Of a stretch of 64,000 nucleotides of DNA, positions 19,769-30,097 are shown one piece after another. The DNA is from Diplonema papillatum (lineage: Eukaryota; Euglenozoa; Diplonemea; Diplonemida; Diplonemidae): assembly GCA_030068145.1 (NCBI GenBank), contig JAPJBO010000841.1, positions 1 through 64,000 of the forward strand. Reading direction: 5' to 3'. Within the stretch, counting starts at the first letter, position 1, and each line of letters starts with the position of its first letter. The position numbers and the translations under genes are program-made. The notes beneath the pieces are model-generated. The model worked only from the letters and a program-made list of their open reading frames with translations. It was not told the origin of the DNA and searched no databases.

Positions 19769-21530
19769 GCGCGCCGCGGTCCGGGCGGAGAAGCTCGCGG
19801 GTTTCTGGTTGTCCTCAGCGCGCCATGCGCATTGCGTGACTTGTCTCCGCGCGCGCGAGCGCCCCGAAGCGTGCTTTCGTTGTTGCCCTATCATTTCGGC
19901 TCGTGGGAGAGAAGTCCCGCCGCCGGGGATAGTGGCCGAGCTGCGGCACGCGTCTGCACGTTGCCCTTTTCCCCGGACACAATTCAGCTGCCGCTCTCCC
20001 GCAGAGCTCCTGCTGCCCCGCAGAAGTTCTGCTGCGGTAGCCGCATCTGTCGCATCTATCCGCAGCGCCCGAAAGCACCACCAACACGCTGATACAACGA
20101 TGCGCAGTTGGCGCATTTGCGTACCTCGGATTGTAGAAGGTGGGATGGGATGTGAATCGTCTCATCCTTCTCCGCATTCTTCTTCTGACTCTGTGTGACA
20201 CTAGGGATCAGGTGGGGTGGTCCATTCAGAGTGAATGCACGTCATCCTGGCTGAGGACCCACATGTTTGCCCGCTGTGGGAGTGTACGCTTCCAGTCACC
20301 TGGCACCGGGATCAGGTGGTTCCCCTACACCGGCTGCATTGCTTCGCGGTCTATTCATTAACGTTGTGCCACGAGGGCACCCTGCATCATGCAACGGGGG
20401 GCGCAAGGATTGGCAACGCACTTGGAGCAGGTCGCTGCTTCTCAAATGAGTGGGTGGGAAGGTGCTATTCCTGCCGCGCATCCCGGGGTTTCGTGTTTTT
20501 CTGTTTGCCGCCCTTTGTCTTCTTTTTTTTTCCCCCTTTCCGTTTTCTTTCTTTCGCGCTTTTCTTTTCCTTTTCTTTTTCTTTGCTTTTATTTTGACGT
20601 TCTATGAAGCCTTCTTTGAGCTTCTTTTACCGATCGAGCGTGGACCGTCCTGTTACGGGCCGAATCACATGTTTCCCGTCGTTAGACAGCATGGGCTGGG
20701 GCAGTACGCATGTATGAGTGTACATGCTCTCTTTCCCTCTCGCTTCTGTGCGTCACTGTCTGCATTGTTGGTCGTATGGTTCTGCACCGCCAACCTCGAT
20801 GGTGGCGCCGCGTACGGAATTGGAGCAGTCTTGAAGGCGAAGCGAAGCGTCTGAACAGCGCGCAATGTCACGCTACTCAGCACGTTCGCCCTCGCTTTTC
20901 TGGTGCGGTCCACCGTCGGTCCTGGAAAAAACCGGTCCACGTGCCATGCACAACTCGTGGTGAGTCGAGTTTTCAGTGGCGTGCCAAACACACTGAGCGA
21001 TAGTTGCCGTTTCAGGGTGGGTGTGATGGGGCTCTCTTCGGAGGGGCTTGCGCACTCAAAGATCCACGGGGAAGATGGCGTTACTCGCCTTTGCTCGCGA
21101 AACAGCGTTTTTGGCAAGGGCACTCCCCTCCAGTCTGCCGCCACCGCTTTGCGCGGCTATCACTCCCACGTTCTCGGGACTACCAGTTGAAGTTGCCGCC
21201 TTCTTCACTTCTCCTTTAATCTTCTCATTTCATTTTCCTTTGTTGCGCTTTTTCAGATGTTCTTTTGTTAAACCGCGAGTCAGCTTCGCTGAGTTTCATT
21301 CGCTTCACTTCACCGCAGCCGCAGACGCGACACCAAAATGCCAACCTGACTTGCCAAAGCAAGCAAGTAAAGTGTATACGAAAGAAGCCATGCATGCCCC
21401 CCAAACCCACCCAGTACGTGTTAGCTTTAAAAGAACCCATTCGACGAAGGCCACCCGGAGACTCTAGAATCCCGGATTCTCAAGCGAACTATAACTTTAA
21501 AAAAAACTACGCTGGTGCCAGCCGTAGCCA
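19769..21530. other. 1.8 kb without a supported gene
   Basis: Includes a pyrimidine-rich stretch at about 20505-20600 that creates Phe-rich spurious frames. Near 21437-21510 lies a copy of the leader-like dispersed repeat with TCTCAAGCGAACTATAACT. Confidence 0.4.
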
Positions 21531-21960
21531 CCCAACGAAAGAACCCCAACCCGCCTTAACTGTCAACTGGAGAACTGTCGACCCGATACGTAAATGTACC
21601 GGATCCTTAAAACTCGATGTCCAAGGTTTTGAAAGGAGCACCCAACGGAAAGAGGGAGGGGGGCTTACGATGTTCAAGAAGCGCGGCCGCTGCGCTGGGA
21701 CAATCCGGCGCAAAGCCGAGGTGTTGGAGCCGGGGACGGACGCGGCGGCGGACGACGCCGGCAGCGAAGACGACGCCGAGCCGAAGGACGGCGTGAAGCG
21801 GAGCAGGCGCGAGCTGGCCCAGCGGCAGAAGGGAGGGTTCAGCTTCAAGAGCGAAACGGTGCCCCTGCGGGAGCTGGAGGAAGGTCGGCGCCGGGTTCGC
21901 GGCGGAACTGGAGGAGCGCAAGCGCGAACGGGTGGAAGAGAGCAGGTGCAGCGTCACACA
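21531..21960 (+). pseudogene. Truncated upstream duplicate of the RNF113-like gene
   Basis: The stretch repeats the leader and the first 80 codons of the intact gene at 22276: AACGAAAGAACCCCAACCCG, the GTACCGGATCCTTAAA box, and M-F-K-K-R-G-R-C-A-G-T-I-R-R-K starting at 21670. After L-R-E-L-E an extra base shifts the frame, and homology ends before the CCCH finger. It is a tandem partial duplication that includes the presumed promoter or leader region. Confidence 0.85.
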
Positions 21961-22275
21961 GCTTTGTTTGTGCGTACGTGTGTGAACCCTGTTTTGAGTG
22001 ATTTAGCACAGCACGCTGCCATCCGACACTTTTTGATATAGACAAGCAAGTTTGTTGCCATAAAAAACATGTAGCCGAACCTCACAAAAACAAACAAAAG
22101 GTCGAAAGACACCAATCTGTACGTCTCACGGGATCGTCGGAAACACAAAACACTGCCGTTAACCACATCCAACGAAAGAACCCCAACCCGCCTCAACTGG
22201 AGACATTCTGCTGACCGGATACGTAAAGGTACCGGATCCTTAAACACCCAACGGAAAGAGGGCGGGGGGCTTACA

Positions 22276-23106
22276 ATGTTCAAGAAGCGCGGCCGATGCG
22301 CTGGGACAATCCGGCGCAAAGCCGAGGTGTTGGAGCCGGAAGCGGACGCGGCGGCGGACGCCGCCGGCAGCGAAGACGACGCCGAGCCGAAGGACGGCGT
22401 GAAGCGGAGCAGGCGCGAGCTGGCCCAGCGGCAGAAGGGAGGGCTCAGCTTCAAGAGTGAAACGGTGCCCCTGCGGGAGCTGGAGAAGGTCGGCGCCGGG
22501 TTCGCGGCGGAACTGGAGGAGCGCAAGCGCGAGCGGGAGGACCGGGGGCACGCGGACGCCGGGGAGAAGGTGAAAGGGAGCAAAGGCCCGAAGCCGCTGT
22601 CTTCGACCATCCGGATGGTGACCGTGAACGACACCCGGGCGAATATCTGCAAGCCGTACTACCAGACCGGCTCGTGCAAGTGGGGAGACACCTGCAAGTA
22701 CGCGCACATCCGAGAAGACTACATGAGTGGTGCGGACCTTGACAACGCGTGGGAACGCAAGCAGAACGGCGATGATTCCGACTCCGACTCGTCCGACGAC
22801 CAAAACGACGGGCTGACCTGCCCCCTGTGCGACAAACGGTACACGGATCCGGTTGCGCTGCGCTTCTGCAAGCACGTGTTCTGCGCGGAGTGCGCGATGG
22901 ATCACGACGTGAAGACGGGGAAGTGCTTTCTCTGCGGCAGGCAGACCGCCGGCATCTTCAACGAGGCGCGGGACGTCGTTCGCAGACTGAAGGAAAGCGC
23001 CAACGCGGAAGAGAAGCAAACGCGCGCCGAAGAAGAGGGCGGCGAAGAAGACTTGCTCTTCGACGAGGATGCGGAATTGACCGGTCGCACCACACGCAAG
23101 CACTAG
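22276..23106 (+). CDS. RNF113/Cwc24-like splicing factor (CCCH zinc finger plus RING)
   Basis: The 276-residue protein begins M-F-K-K-R-G-R and has a disordered acidic/basic first third. C125 starts a CCCH finger (C-x8-C-x5-C-x3-H: C-K-P-Y-Y-Q-T-G-S-C-K-W-G-D-T-C-K-Y-A-H) preceded by the family-typical N-I-C-K-P-Y. C182 starts a C3HC4 RING (C-P-L-C-D...F-C-K-H-V-F-C-A-E-C...K-C-F-L-C). This pairing and order are those of Cwc24 in yeast and RNF113 in animals, components of the activated spliceosome that help set the 5' splice site; RNF113A is also a ubiquitin ligase. The tail is acidic. No intron is needed. The 5' half has a broken duplicate just upstream. Confidence 0.92.
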   Translation: MFKKRGRCAGTIRRKAEVLEPEADAAADAAGSEDDAEPKDGVKRSRRELAQRQKGGLSFKSETVPLRELEKVGAGFAAELEERKREREDRGHADAGEKVKGSKGPKPLSSTIRMVTVNDTRANICKPYYQTGSCKWGDTCKYAHIREDYMSGADLDNAWERKQNGDDSDSDSSDDQNDGLTCPLCDKRYTDPVALRFCKHVFCAECAMDHDVKTGKCFLCGRQTAGIFNEARDVVRRLKESANAEEKQTRAEEEGGEEDLLFDEDAELTGRTTRKH

Positions 23107-24221
23107 ACTAGATCCCACGTCGGGGTGGGTTGCAATGACCGTACGTTTTCGGGACGCCTTCTTCGGTGTGCAGCCTGCTAGCCACCGCGGCTTCCAGAGC
23201 AGTAAGAAGTTAGAATGCAGAGAACCTGCGGCGACGGCTCTGCATTAGTCACTCGGGTGCCTACCGTTTCGTACGCACCGTGTCGTGTTTCCGGCGCGCC
23301 AGAGCAGAGTGGGAAGAGTGTCCTCGTCTGGCGAATTGACGACAATGGTTTGCAGACCCGGGTTTGCTGCACTTCTGCACACTAGCACACTAGTGTCCTG
23401 CCCCGAGTGCGAGGCGGAAGGCGTCGATTGATGGGTCTCACCCAAAAATCAGCGAACCGGATTGAATCTGTAGGCCTGAAGGGTGGGCTGCGATTCCATC
23501 CCTGCGGGGCTGCATTAGACGCGAGTCCATCCCTGCGGGGCTGCATTAGACTGCCCTCTCGCATACACCGGACAGCAGCAATCGTCAGCATTGCAGTTCG
23601 CTGGGCTACATGTGTGATCCGCGCCGCTTCCCCCGTGCGGGCAAGTTCGAAAGAAGGGGAGCCCAACATTCATAGCGGCCTTGTCATTCACATCAGTAGC
23701 AACCTTGGCTAGCAAAAGTGAAAGTGTGCGAATACGTCTACACCCGCGACTCCCAGGCTCAATGGTCAGCCGGAGACTCAGAAACACCGGACCTTTCAAC
23801 CTCAAAACCCGCTAGAAACCGAGAGTCAGTGACCACGTCGGGTGCCTTACCGAGAGGGCGCCGACCCCTTTCACCAACTCGTGCCCCAAGAAACTGGCAA
23901 CGCCCGAACCCAAGCCCATCTGCAGTGCCGGACGCTCTGGCGTTTTTGTTTGATGGTGGGATAAAATCTGCGCCCCTCATGCTGTGGCGGCGAAAGTCCG
24001 ACGGAGCGCCGCAGCACCTCAAAACAGTCAAAGGGTTTAGCCCGTAGTCGCTCGTCAGTTCTAGCCTTAAATCTTGCATGTTGCCCAGTTTTGCGTCATG
24101 AACGGCAAGCGGGCGCTCGCCTTCTCCTCGTTTCTCTCGCGCTCTCAAAATGCAGGATCCCGGCGAGCGGCGTGTGTCGTAGATGTCCCCACGCTTCTGA
24201 AAGTGGCACGAACCGCTACCT
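23107..24221. other. Spacer with small repeats before the minisatellite
   Basis: TCCATCCCTGCGGGGCTGCA occurs twice in tandem near 23494-23550. The stretch 23748-23817 (GACTCCCAGGCTCAATGGTC) is repeated near 37284-37345. No gene is supported. Confidence 0.45.
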
Positions 24222-25281
24222 TACCGGACCACCACAGAGATTGCACATGGAAGAACCGGGCATCACCCGAACCTTACTGGACCACCACAGAGATTGCAAA
24301 TAGAAGAACCGGGTATCACCCGAACCTTCCTGGACCACCACAGAGATTGCACATGGAAGAACCGGGCATCACCCGAACCTTACTGGACCACCACAGAGAT
24401 TGCAAATAGAAGAACCGGGTATCACCCGAACCTTACTGGACCACCACAGAGATTGCACATGGAAGAACCGGGCATCACCCGAACCTTACTGGACCACCAC
24501 AGAGATTGCAAATAGAAGAACCGGGCATCACCCGAACCTTACTGGACCACCACAGAGATTGCACATGGAAGAACCGGGTATCACCCGAACCTTACTGGAC
24601 CACCACAGAGATTGCACATGGAAGAACCGGGCATCACCCGAACCTTACTGGACCACCACAGAGATTGCACATGGAAGAACCGGGCATCACCCGAACCTTA
24701 CTGGACCACCACAGAGATTGCAAATAGAAGAACCGGGCATCACCCGAACCTTACTGGACCACCACAGAGATTGCACATGGAAGAACCGGGCATCACCCGA
24801 ACCTTACTGGACCACCACAGAGATTGCAAATAGAAGAACCGGGCATCACCCGAACCTTACTGGACCACCACAGAGATTGCAAATAGAAGAACCGGGCATC
24901 ACCCGAACCTTACTGGACCACCACAGAGATTGCACATGGAAGAACCGGGCATCACCCGAACCTTACTGGACCACCACAGAGATTGCAAATAGAAGAACCG
25001 GGCATCACCCGAACCTTACTGGACCACCACAGAGATTGCAAATAGAAGAACCGGGTATCACCCGAACCTTACTGGACCACCACAGAGATTGCACATGGAA
25101 GAACCGGGCATCACCCGAACCTTACTGGACCACCACAGAGATTGCAAATAGAAGAACCGGGCATCACCCGAACCTTACTGGACCACCACAGAGATTGCAC
25201 ATGGAAGAACCGGGCATCACCCGAACCTTACTGGACCACCACAGAGATTGCACATGGAAGAACCGGGCATACACCCGAAGC
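24222..25281 (+). repeat. 53-bp minisatellite, about 20 units of two alternating types
   Basis: The unit contains GGACCACCACAGAGATTGCA and AGAACCGGGCATCACCCGAA. Units come in an A type (GCACATGG) and a B type (GCAAATAG), with a further C/T variant at GGGCATC or GGGTATC. By eye the order is A B A B A B A A A B A B B A B B A B A A. Because 53 is not a multiple of three, all three frames stay open and produce long spurious ORFs. It ends about 240 bp before the ATG of the next gene. Near-identical units indicate recent expansion or ongoing homogenisation. Confidence 0.95.
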
Positions 25282-25519
25282 CTTATCGGAGCACAGCACC
25301 AGGTGCCAAAAGCACATGGATTTCGTACGAGCCAGCTGTGAGTGCTAATTTCCACACCGCTCTCCGGTCGTGGCAACAACCAACAAGCGTTCATCGCCGA
25401 CAGCACAACTCAAAACACAGGAACCGAAAATAAAAGAAAAAGCGGGGCTGGTGGACGAGCCGCAGACAGAAGATTGGGGAGGTGGACGAGGTGACGAGCA
25501 CCCGCGGGCCGCTGGCGGC

Positions 25520-26899
25520 ATGAGTTTCGATGCCGCGGCCGGCCTGTTTTCGGGCGTCGACGTCAGGGAGGAGCCTCGGAACACGGACTGGCTGCACTTC
25601 GAAAAGTGCCTCGGCGGCCACCTTCGGCAGCTGAAGCGGGTCACCGTCGGCGAGCACGCCGACGTGGTCCGGCGGTGGCTCCGCCGCATCAACAAGCCGC
25701 TCGCCGAGAACCTGCGCCGCCCCGCGTCCCTCTACATCCGCGCCGCCCGCGTCCTGCAGCGGGTCACTCGTAGGTGGCTGGCGGGGCTCGCCGTGCAGCG
25801 GGAGGCAGTGCTCCGGTTGTGGCAGGCGCGGGAGACGCGGCCGGGCGGGCAGCGGTGCATCATCGAAGTGTCCGACGCAGCGAAGGTCGAGGCCATCCGG
25901 AAGATGTGGGAGAAGAAGAGGAGCGCGTTCCGCGTCGCCTTCCGGCGCTGGTGCCGGCAGAACATCGACGTCGACGACCAGCTGTGCTCGCAGATCCGCA
26001 AGCCGATGCCCCTGCTCGCGAAGAACAAGCGCCCCGTCCAACCAGAGATCGAGATCCCGCACATCGCCACCTCGCCGCCGCCAACACCCGCAGCCGACCG
26101 GTCGTTCCCCAGCATCAAGCCGCGCGGAGACACCGGGGGGGGAGTGTCGCCGGGTTCGAAGCCGGAGAAGAGGATGCGGGAGACGGCGAGCGCGCACTCA
26201 TCGCCGGGGAAGGGCAAAAACCCGAGATCGCCGCCGCGGGCGAAGACGACCGGCGGCGCGACGGAGTTCGCGGCGGTGACGTCGCCGCTGCTGCTGCCGA
26301 TGGACATGGAGGAGTTCTCGCGCGCGTTCAGCACCGCGACCAACTGCATGACGCGCACGCTCGTGACCAACCGGCTGACGGTCCACCGAAAAGGCCGCCC
26401 GCAGTTCGACTTCCTCACCGACTTCCGGCCCCCGGAGCAACCGTGGCCGCACCTCATCAGCACTGCGCTTGTGTGCGAAGCGCGGAACAACAGCGCAGTC
26501 TCGTCGACCATGAGGGCCGCCAACGTGCTCTCCACCGGCAAGCATGCGCTCAACCCGGCGTCCGAGACGCTGCGGCGGGTGACGAAGCTGTTCAAAATGC
26601 AGCTGTACGCCCAGGAGGACCTCTTCGAGTTCGTCCTCGGGCTCTTCCGCGCACTGACCGTGACCGAAACCCCGACGCTGGAGGACATCAACGGGCACGT
26701 GCGGTACTTCTTCGCGACCGCGGGCTCCGCCGAGAAGAAGGAAGGCGAAGACGCCGTGGCTGTCGAAGGTTTGATACTCGCCCTGCGAAACTGCTCGAAC
26801 TGGATGCGCTCTCTAAAGCGAGTCGAGCACGACGAAGGATGGAACGACGCAGGTGTGGCGCCGTCTGTTCTCCTCAAAGCCCAGAAAACACCCCCCTAG
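25520..26899 (+). CDS. Hypothetical protein with IQ-like motif, 459 residues
   Basis: The frame is open from 25370, but that position is a GTG; the first ATG is at 25520 (M-S-F-D-A-A-A-G-L-F). The N-terminal half is helical and very basic, with an IQ-like segment A-A-R-V-L-Q-R-V-T-R-R-W-L-A-G and a second Arg-rich helix F-R-V-A-F-R-R-W-C-R. A Pro/Ser-rich disordered linker follows, then a C-terminal domain of about 190 residues (D-M-E-E-F-S-R-A-F-S-T-A-T, F-D-F-L-T-D-F-R-P-P-E-Q-P-W-P). IQ motifs usually bind calmodulin or myosin light chains. I do not recognise the C-terminal domain. The coding part is GC-rich and intronless; the minisatellite lies directly upstream. Confidence 0.7.
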   Translation: MSFDAAAGLFSGVDVREEPRNTDWLHFEKCLGGHLRQLKRVTVGEHADVVRRWLRRINKPLAENLRRPASLYIRAARVLQRVTRRWLAGLAVQREAVLRLWQARETRPGGQRCIIEVSDAAKVEAIRKMWEKKRSAFRVAFRRWCRQNIDVDDQLCSQIRKPMPLLAKNKRPVQPEIEIPHIATSPPPTPAADRSFPSIKPRGDTGGGVSPGSKPEKRMRETASAHSSPGKGKNPRSPPRAKTTGGATEFAAVTSPLLLPMDMEEFSRAFSTATNCMTRTLVTNRLTVHRKGRPQFDFLTDFRPPEQPWPHLISTALVCEARNNSAVSSTMRAANVLSTGKHALNPASETLRRVTKLFKMQLYAQEDLFEFVLGLFRALTVTETPTLEDINGHVRYFFATAGSAEKKEGEDAVAVEGLILALRNCSNWMRSLKRVEHDEGWNDAGVAPSVLLKAQKTPP

Positions 26900-27014
26900 T
26901 TGTGAAAGGACCCTGGGCGGCATAGCGAAAGAAGAAGACCCACCCGTGCGGCACCACAAAGTCTAAAATCACAAATCAAACTTCTGCATGGGGCGCAGTG
27001 TTCTGTCTAAGGGT

Positions 27015-27215
27015 TTAATGGAATTCCGTCAAATCCTTTCAGTTTCAGCCTCATGAATGTCCTCCCCCCCTCAACCCATATACTTCGTTTTTTCGTCGTG
27101 GGTGCCAAAAGACTCCCTTAATCCTGAGACGGCACCGTTTACAGCAGTGGACTACGATGATGGCTGATGATTGGCTGATGATCTTGGATCTCCACGCTCT
27201 CTTGACTAATGACCA
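27015..27215 (-). pseudogene. Diverged antisense fragment of the 18S rRNA gene
   Basis: TTCCGTCAAATCCTTTCAGT and TTCAGCC match the complement of the universal 18S segment that reads GGCTGAAACTTAAAGGAATT, and the following 150 bases continue to track the same part of 18S with many differences (GTGGACTACGATG, CTCTTGACTAATGA). It is an old, non-functional rDNA piece. The outer limits are approximate. Confidence 0.55.
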
Positions 27216-27449
27216 CCGAGAAAGGCAGAACACTGCATGTTTTGATACTCGCGCTGAGTCTTCTTCGACGAACCCCCTCATCATCAGAGGAGAAGAAGAC
27301 AAGCAAGGAATATGACCCCAGGAGCTGGGACGTTTCTATATTTCTCTCTCACACAATGGGGTGGACAAACGAGGGGGCGAATTTACGATGTTTCCGGTAT
27401 CAATTTAGCGACGGGGTGCATTGACCTTGTACAAGTGCGAGGTATGTAA

Positions 27450-27661
27450 CATGCAGGGTCAAAACCTTGTGTCTTTTTGGAAATGGCAAAAAAAAAAGTT
27501 TCCGGAAAAAAAATGGGTTTTTTGAATTTTAAAATTTTGGAACAAACTCTGCAGTAATTTTGATGAAGTTGAGCAATTTTTTTTTTTTCCAACTTTTTTT
27601 TTTGGGGTCCATCAGCCCCGCGGGAGCGTTTTAAAAAGACACAAGGTTCTGACCCTGCATG
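27450..27661. mobile_element. Short TIR element (MITE-like), copy 2
   Basis: Same family as 19235-19453: inverted CATGCAGGGTC ends, GCCCCGCGGGAGCGTTTTAA near the right end and homopolymer A/T tracts inside. Flanks share only GTAA, so the target duplication is short or decayed. Confidence 0.75.
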
Positions 27662-27775
27662 GTAAACCACTTGCGGACGGAGGGGGGGGAGAGTTAATTT
27701 GGAAAAGGGGGGGTCTCCATGACAAACCTCAGGTATCCGTCGGGAGCTCGGAGCAGGACTTCTGCCCGATGAAGG

Positions 27776-29782
27776 ATGCGTTTCAAAGGATTTGTGTCAG
27801 AATTTTCCAATGCAGCAAACGGCGACCACTTTCGACCATTCTTTGGCCTCTCACCCGCGAATTTGACACCCGCGACCTTTCTTGAACTAACTACCACTAC
27901 AGTGGTAAATTCGTCCGTAAAGTGGTTAATCTTTCACGACCTGCGACCATATACGACAAAACATTCATCAGGCGCGACAGACGCCAAAAGAAGAACGAAG
28001 CCGATCGCGCCGTCGATCGTCCCGATGCCAGCTGTGCCGCAGGTCCCGCTGACTCGGACGTCGACGTCGTTCGGGTCGCGGAGCACGAACGCAGGCCGTT
28101 CCGGCAACGCGTCGCCGGCTCACTCCGTCGGCAGCCCGTCTTCGATGCTGAAGAAGCCTTCCTGGTTTGAAGGCAGGCACGCACCCGACAGCCCTTCAGC
28201 CGGCGTGGACGGAGATGAACGGCTCGCAGTGTCGAGCAGCAGCAGCTCGTCTGTTGGGTACAAGTACGCGGTCAAGGTGAGAAGCGTCGCGAGGTTCAAG
28301 CTGGCAGGTCAGGGTGCCGCCGGGAGTGGCTCGCCGAAGACAGTGCTGGCGTCGAGAAGGAGGTCTTCCGAGGAAGGCGAGGGTGGCGGGCTGACGATAA
28401 ATGGGGAAGAGATCGAGTGGGTCGAAGAGCAGGTGTTCGCGGACCCAAGGTCGCCGAAGCTGCCGAGCCAGCGCTGCCCGTCCACCGGCGAGGAGAGTGA
28501 AGCGTCGAAGCCGCAGTACTTGTCTGTCGGAGTCGGACGACCCCCACAGTCTCCGCGGTCTGACGGGGATGACACCCCGCGCCGCATGAAACCGATCATG
28601 CGGGCGACGCATTCCGCCGTTCGCTTTCGCAGGACGCTTGCCATGACGTCGCCCAGCTCGGAAGCCGACGACGAGTGTCCCCAGTTCGCCAACACCCACC
28701 GCGGCTTCGCGAGGGCGAGCTCCCCTCGCAACTCGAACGACAACGACGACGAACCGCGCCTGCACCGGCAGTCGTCCATGCAGCGGCAGCCGTCCCTCAA
28801 CAGGCAGCACTCCCTGCAGCAGCGCCAGCCCTCGCTCCAGAGGCAGAACTCGCTGCACCGACAGCCGTCGTTCCAGAGGCAGCAGTCGATGCAGAGGCAG
28901 CCGTCCCTGCACAGGCACCAGTCGAGAACACCGAACGCCGCCGGGAGGAGCGAGCCGGAGCAGTCCATCTCGCGGAACTCGTCGCAGTTCGGCGTCGTGC
29001 TTCCGAGTCAGTGGCCGGCGAGCAAAGTGATCGCGCTGAGCGAGAAGCCGCGCCTCGTCGAAAGCGAGTCGTCGGACGAGGAAGACGGCGACCGCCGCCG
29101 GCTGAGCTCGGTCATCAGCCAGCTGCTCTCGCGGCCCGTCGTCGCGCCGCACTCGATCCTCGGCGCCGCCGCGTCGCCGGCCATGCACGCCCGCGAACCG
29201 GTCCAGCCGGACGACGGCTCCGAGCTGTCCGCCACGCTCCAGAACCGACGGTCCCCGCGCATGTTCAGCGGCGAAGGGGCGCACTGCACGTCGTCGCCGC
29301 GGGGCGACGCCAGCAGCTGCTTGTCCGACGAAGGGTCGCACTCCAAAGCCGATGCCGCCGAGCTTCCCCGCGGCAACACGCAGTCCCGGATCCCCAGGCA
29401 GCGGTCGCTGCTGCTCTCTCGCGAGCTGTCCGAGTCGGAGGACGACAGCATGATCCTCCCGTCGAGCCTGAAGTCTCTACCCCACTCCCCCTTTGAACGC
29501 CAGCCCAATTCACCGTCGCGTTTGCGTCCCAAACTGAGCGTTGACACCGGCGTCGGCGTGTCGCCGGACGACGCCACCCTGCGAAGCACAGCCGCGACCC
29601 AAAGCTTCCGCAGGATTGTCGACGCGTCGCGCGTGGTCTCCTTCCAGCCGTTGTCTCCGTCGCCCCCGGATTCGCTGCCGGCGAAGCACAGGCGCACGCC
29701 GGGACCTCCCACGTTTGAAACGCCGTCCAAGCATTCTCCGAGGCCGCCTTCCATGCGTTGCGACAGCGATATGTCAAGGTAG
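27776..29782 (+). CDS. Ser/Arg/Gln-rich disordered protein with RQxS tandem repeats
   Basis: The frame is open from an ATG at 27776, but composition turns GC-rich and codon-like only near 28000; the ATG at 28025 (M-P-A-V-P-Q-V-P-L-T-R-T) is the likelier start, giving 585 residues, or the 5' part belongs to an unseen exon. The protein is low-complexity. Between about 28760 and 28925 it has roughly nine head-to-tail copies of R-Q-x-S-(L/M/F) with linking Q/H/N residues. Each is a basophilic kinase site (R-x-x-S) and resembles part of a 14-3-3 binding site, so dense phosphorylation is likely. Further S-P and E-S-D-D-E clusters follow. No folded domain or membrane segment is seen. Function is not known; a scaffold or cytoskeletal regulator is possible. 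Confidence 0.65.
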   Translation: MRFKGFVSEFSNAANGDHFRPFFGLSPANLTPATFLELTTTTVVNSSVKWLIFHDLRPYTTKHSSGATDAKRRTKPIAPSIVPMPAVPQVPLTRTSTSFGSRSTNAGRSGNASPAHSVGSPSSMLKKPSWFEGRHAPDSPSAGVDGDERLAVSSSSSSSVGYKYAVKVRSVARFKLAGQGAAGSGSPKTVLASRRRSSEEGEGGGLTINGEEIEWVEEQVFADPRSPKLPSQRCPSTGEESEASKPQYLSVGVGRPPQSPRSDGDDTPRRMKPIMRATHSAVRFRRTLAMTSPSSEADDECPQFANTHRGFARASSPRNSNDNDDEPRLHRQSSMQRQPSLNRQHSLQQRQPSLQRQNSLHRQPSFQRQQSMQRQPSLHRHQSRTPNAAGRSEPEQSISRNSSQFGVVLPSQWPASKVIALSEKPRLVESESSDEEDGDRRRLSSVISQLLSRPVVAPHSILGAAASPAMHAREPVQPDDGSELSATLQNRRSPRMFSGEGAHCTSSPRGDASSCLSDEGSHSKADAAELPRGNTQSRIPRQRSLLLSRELSESEDDSMILPSSLKSLPHSPFERQPNSPSRLRPKLSVDTGVGVSPDDATLRSTAATQSFRRIVDASRVVSFQPLSPSPPDSLPAKHRRTPGPPTFETPSKHSPRPPSMRCDSDMSR

Positions 29783-29847
29783 CGCTGGGAAGCACGGTGT
29801 CCTTCAGTCGTCTCCTTCCGCCTCACCGGGGGGGCCGCGCTTGAACG

Positions 29848-29900
29848 CTGTTCACAAGTTCCCCAAGACCGCTTCCGTGCGTTGCGACAGCGTTTTGTCG
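29848..29900 (+). repeat. Partial repeat of the 3' end of the RQxS gene
   Basis: CGTGCGTTGCGACAGCG and the preceding CCCCAAGACCGC echo the end of the gene near 29735-29770 (CCATGCGTTGCGACAGCG). It looks like another short tandem copy of a gene end. Confidence 0.5.
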
Positions 29901-29966
29901 CAGTGCCATTGCATCGTACGAACCTGGGGTGATGAATGCTCCCCCTGCGTGTGTGTGTGTGTGTGT

Positions 29967-30016
29967 TACGGACCCGTTTTAACGTGGTGCCTCCCTTCAC
30001 GAAAGTACGACCACGC
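29967..30016 (-). mobile_element. 50-bp LINE 3' end fragment of the (CA)n-tailed family
   Basis: On the minus strand it ends GTTAAAACGGGTCCGTAA followed by (CA)n at 29949-29966. It is only the last 50 bases of the 3' UTR and is bordered upstream by the (CA)n tail of LINE B. Confidence 0.75.

Positions 30017-30096
<80 letters not shown>
30017..30096. repeat. (GT)n microsatellite, about 80 bp
   Basis: Pure GT on the plus strand; on the minus strand it is the (CA)n tail that directly follows the 3' terminus of LINE B. Confidence 0.95.

Positions 30097-30097
<1 letters not shown>

Larger units (their letters stand above)
26900..27775. other. Spacer holding an 18S fragment and a TIR element
   Basis: Apart from the antisense 18S-like stretch (27015-27215) and the TIR element (27450-27661) nothing coding is supported. 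Confidence 0.45.

Noticed and set aside
20235-20607. Phe/Leu-rich frames suggesting a membrane protein
   Set aside because: Produced by a poly-pyrimidine stretch, which translates as F, L and S in every frame.
24222-25281. Possible CRISPR array
   Set aside because: Units are directly contiguous with no unique spacers, and the genome is eukaryotic.
24400-25341. 313-codon open frame across the 53-bp repeats
   Set aside because: The unit length is not divisible by three, so all frames read the same repeats; there is no codon bias, and the frame is explained by the minisatellite.
25391-26877. Long minus-strand frames opposite the IQ-like protein gene
   Set aside because: They are mirror effects of GC-rich third positions; the plus strand has the better composition.
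28196-29341. 381-codon Arg/Ala/Leu-rich minus-strand frame
   Set aside because: It is antisense to the RQxS protein gene and typical of a GC-rich shadow.
30017-30096. GT microsatellite as a regulatory element of the RQxS gene
   Set aside because: It is explained by the (CA)n tail of LINE B on the other strand.
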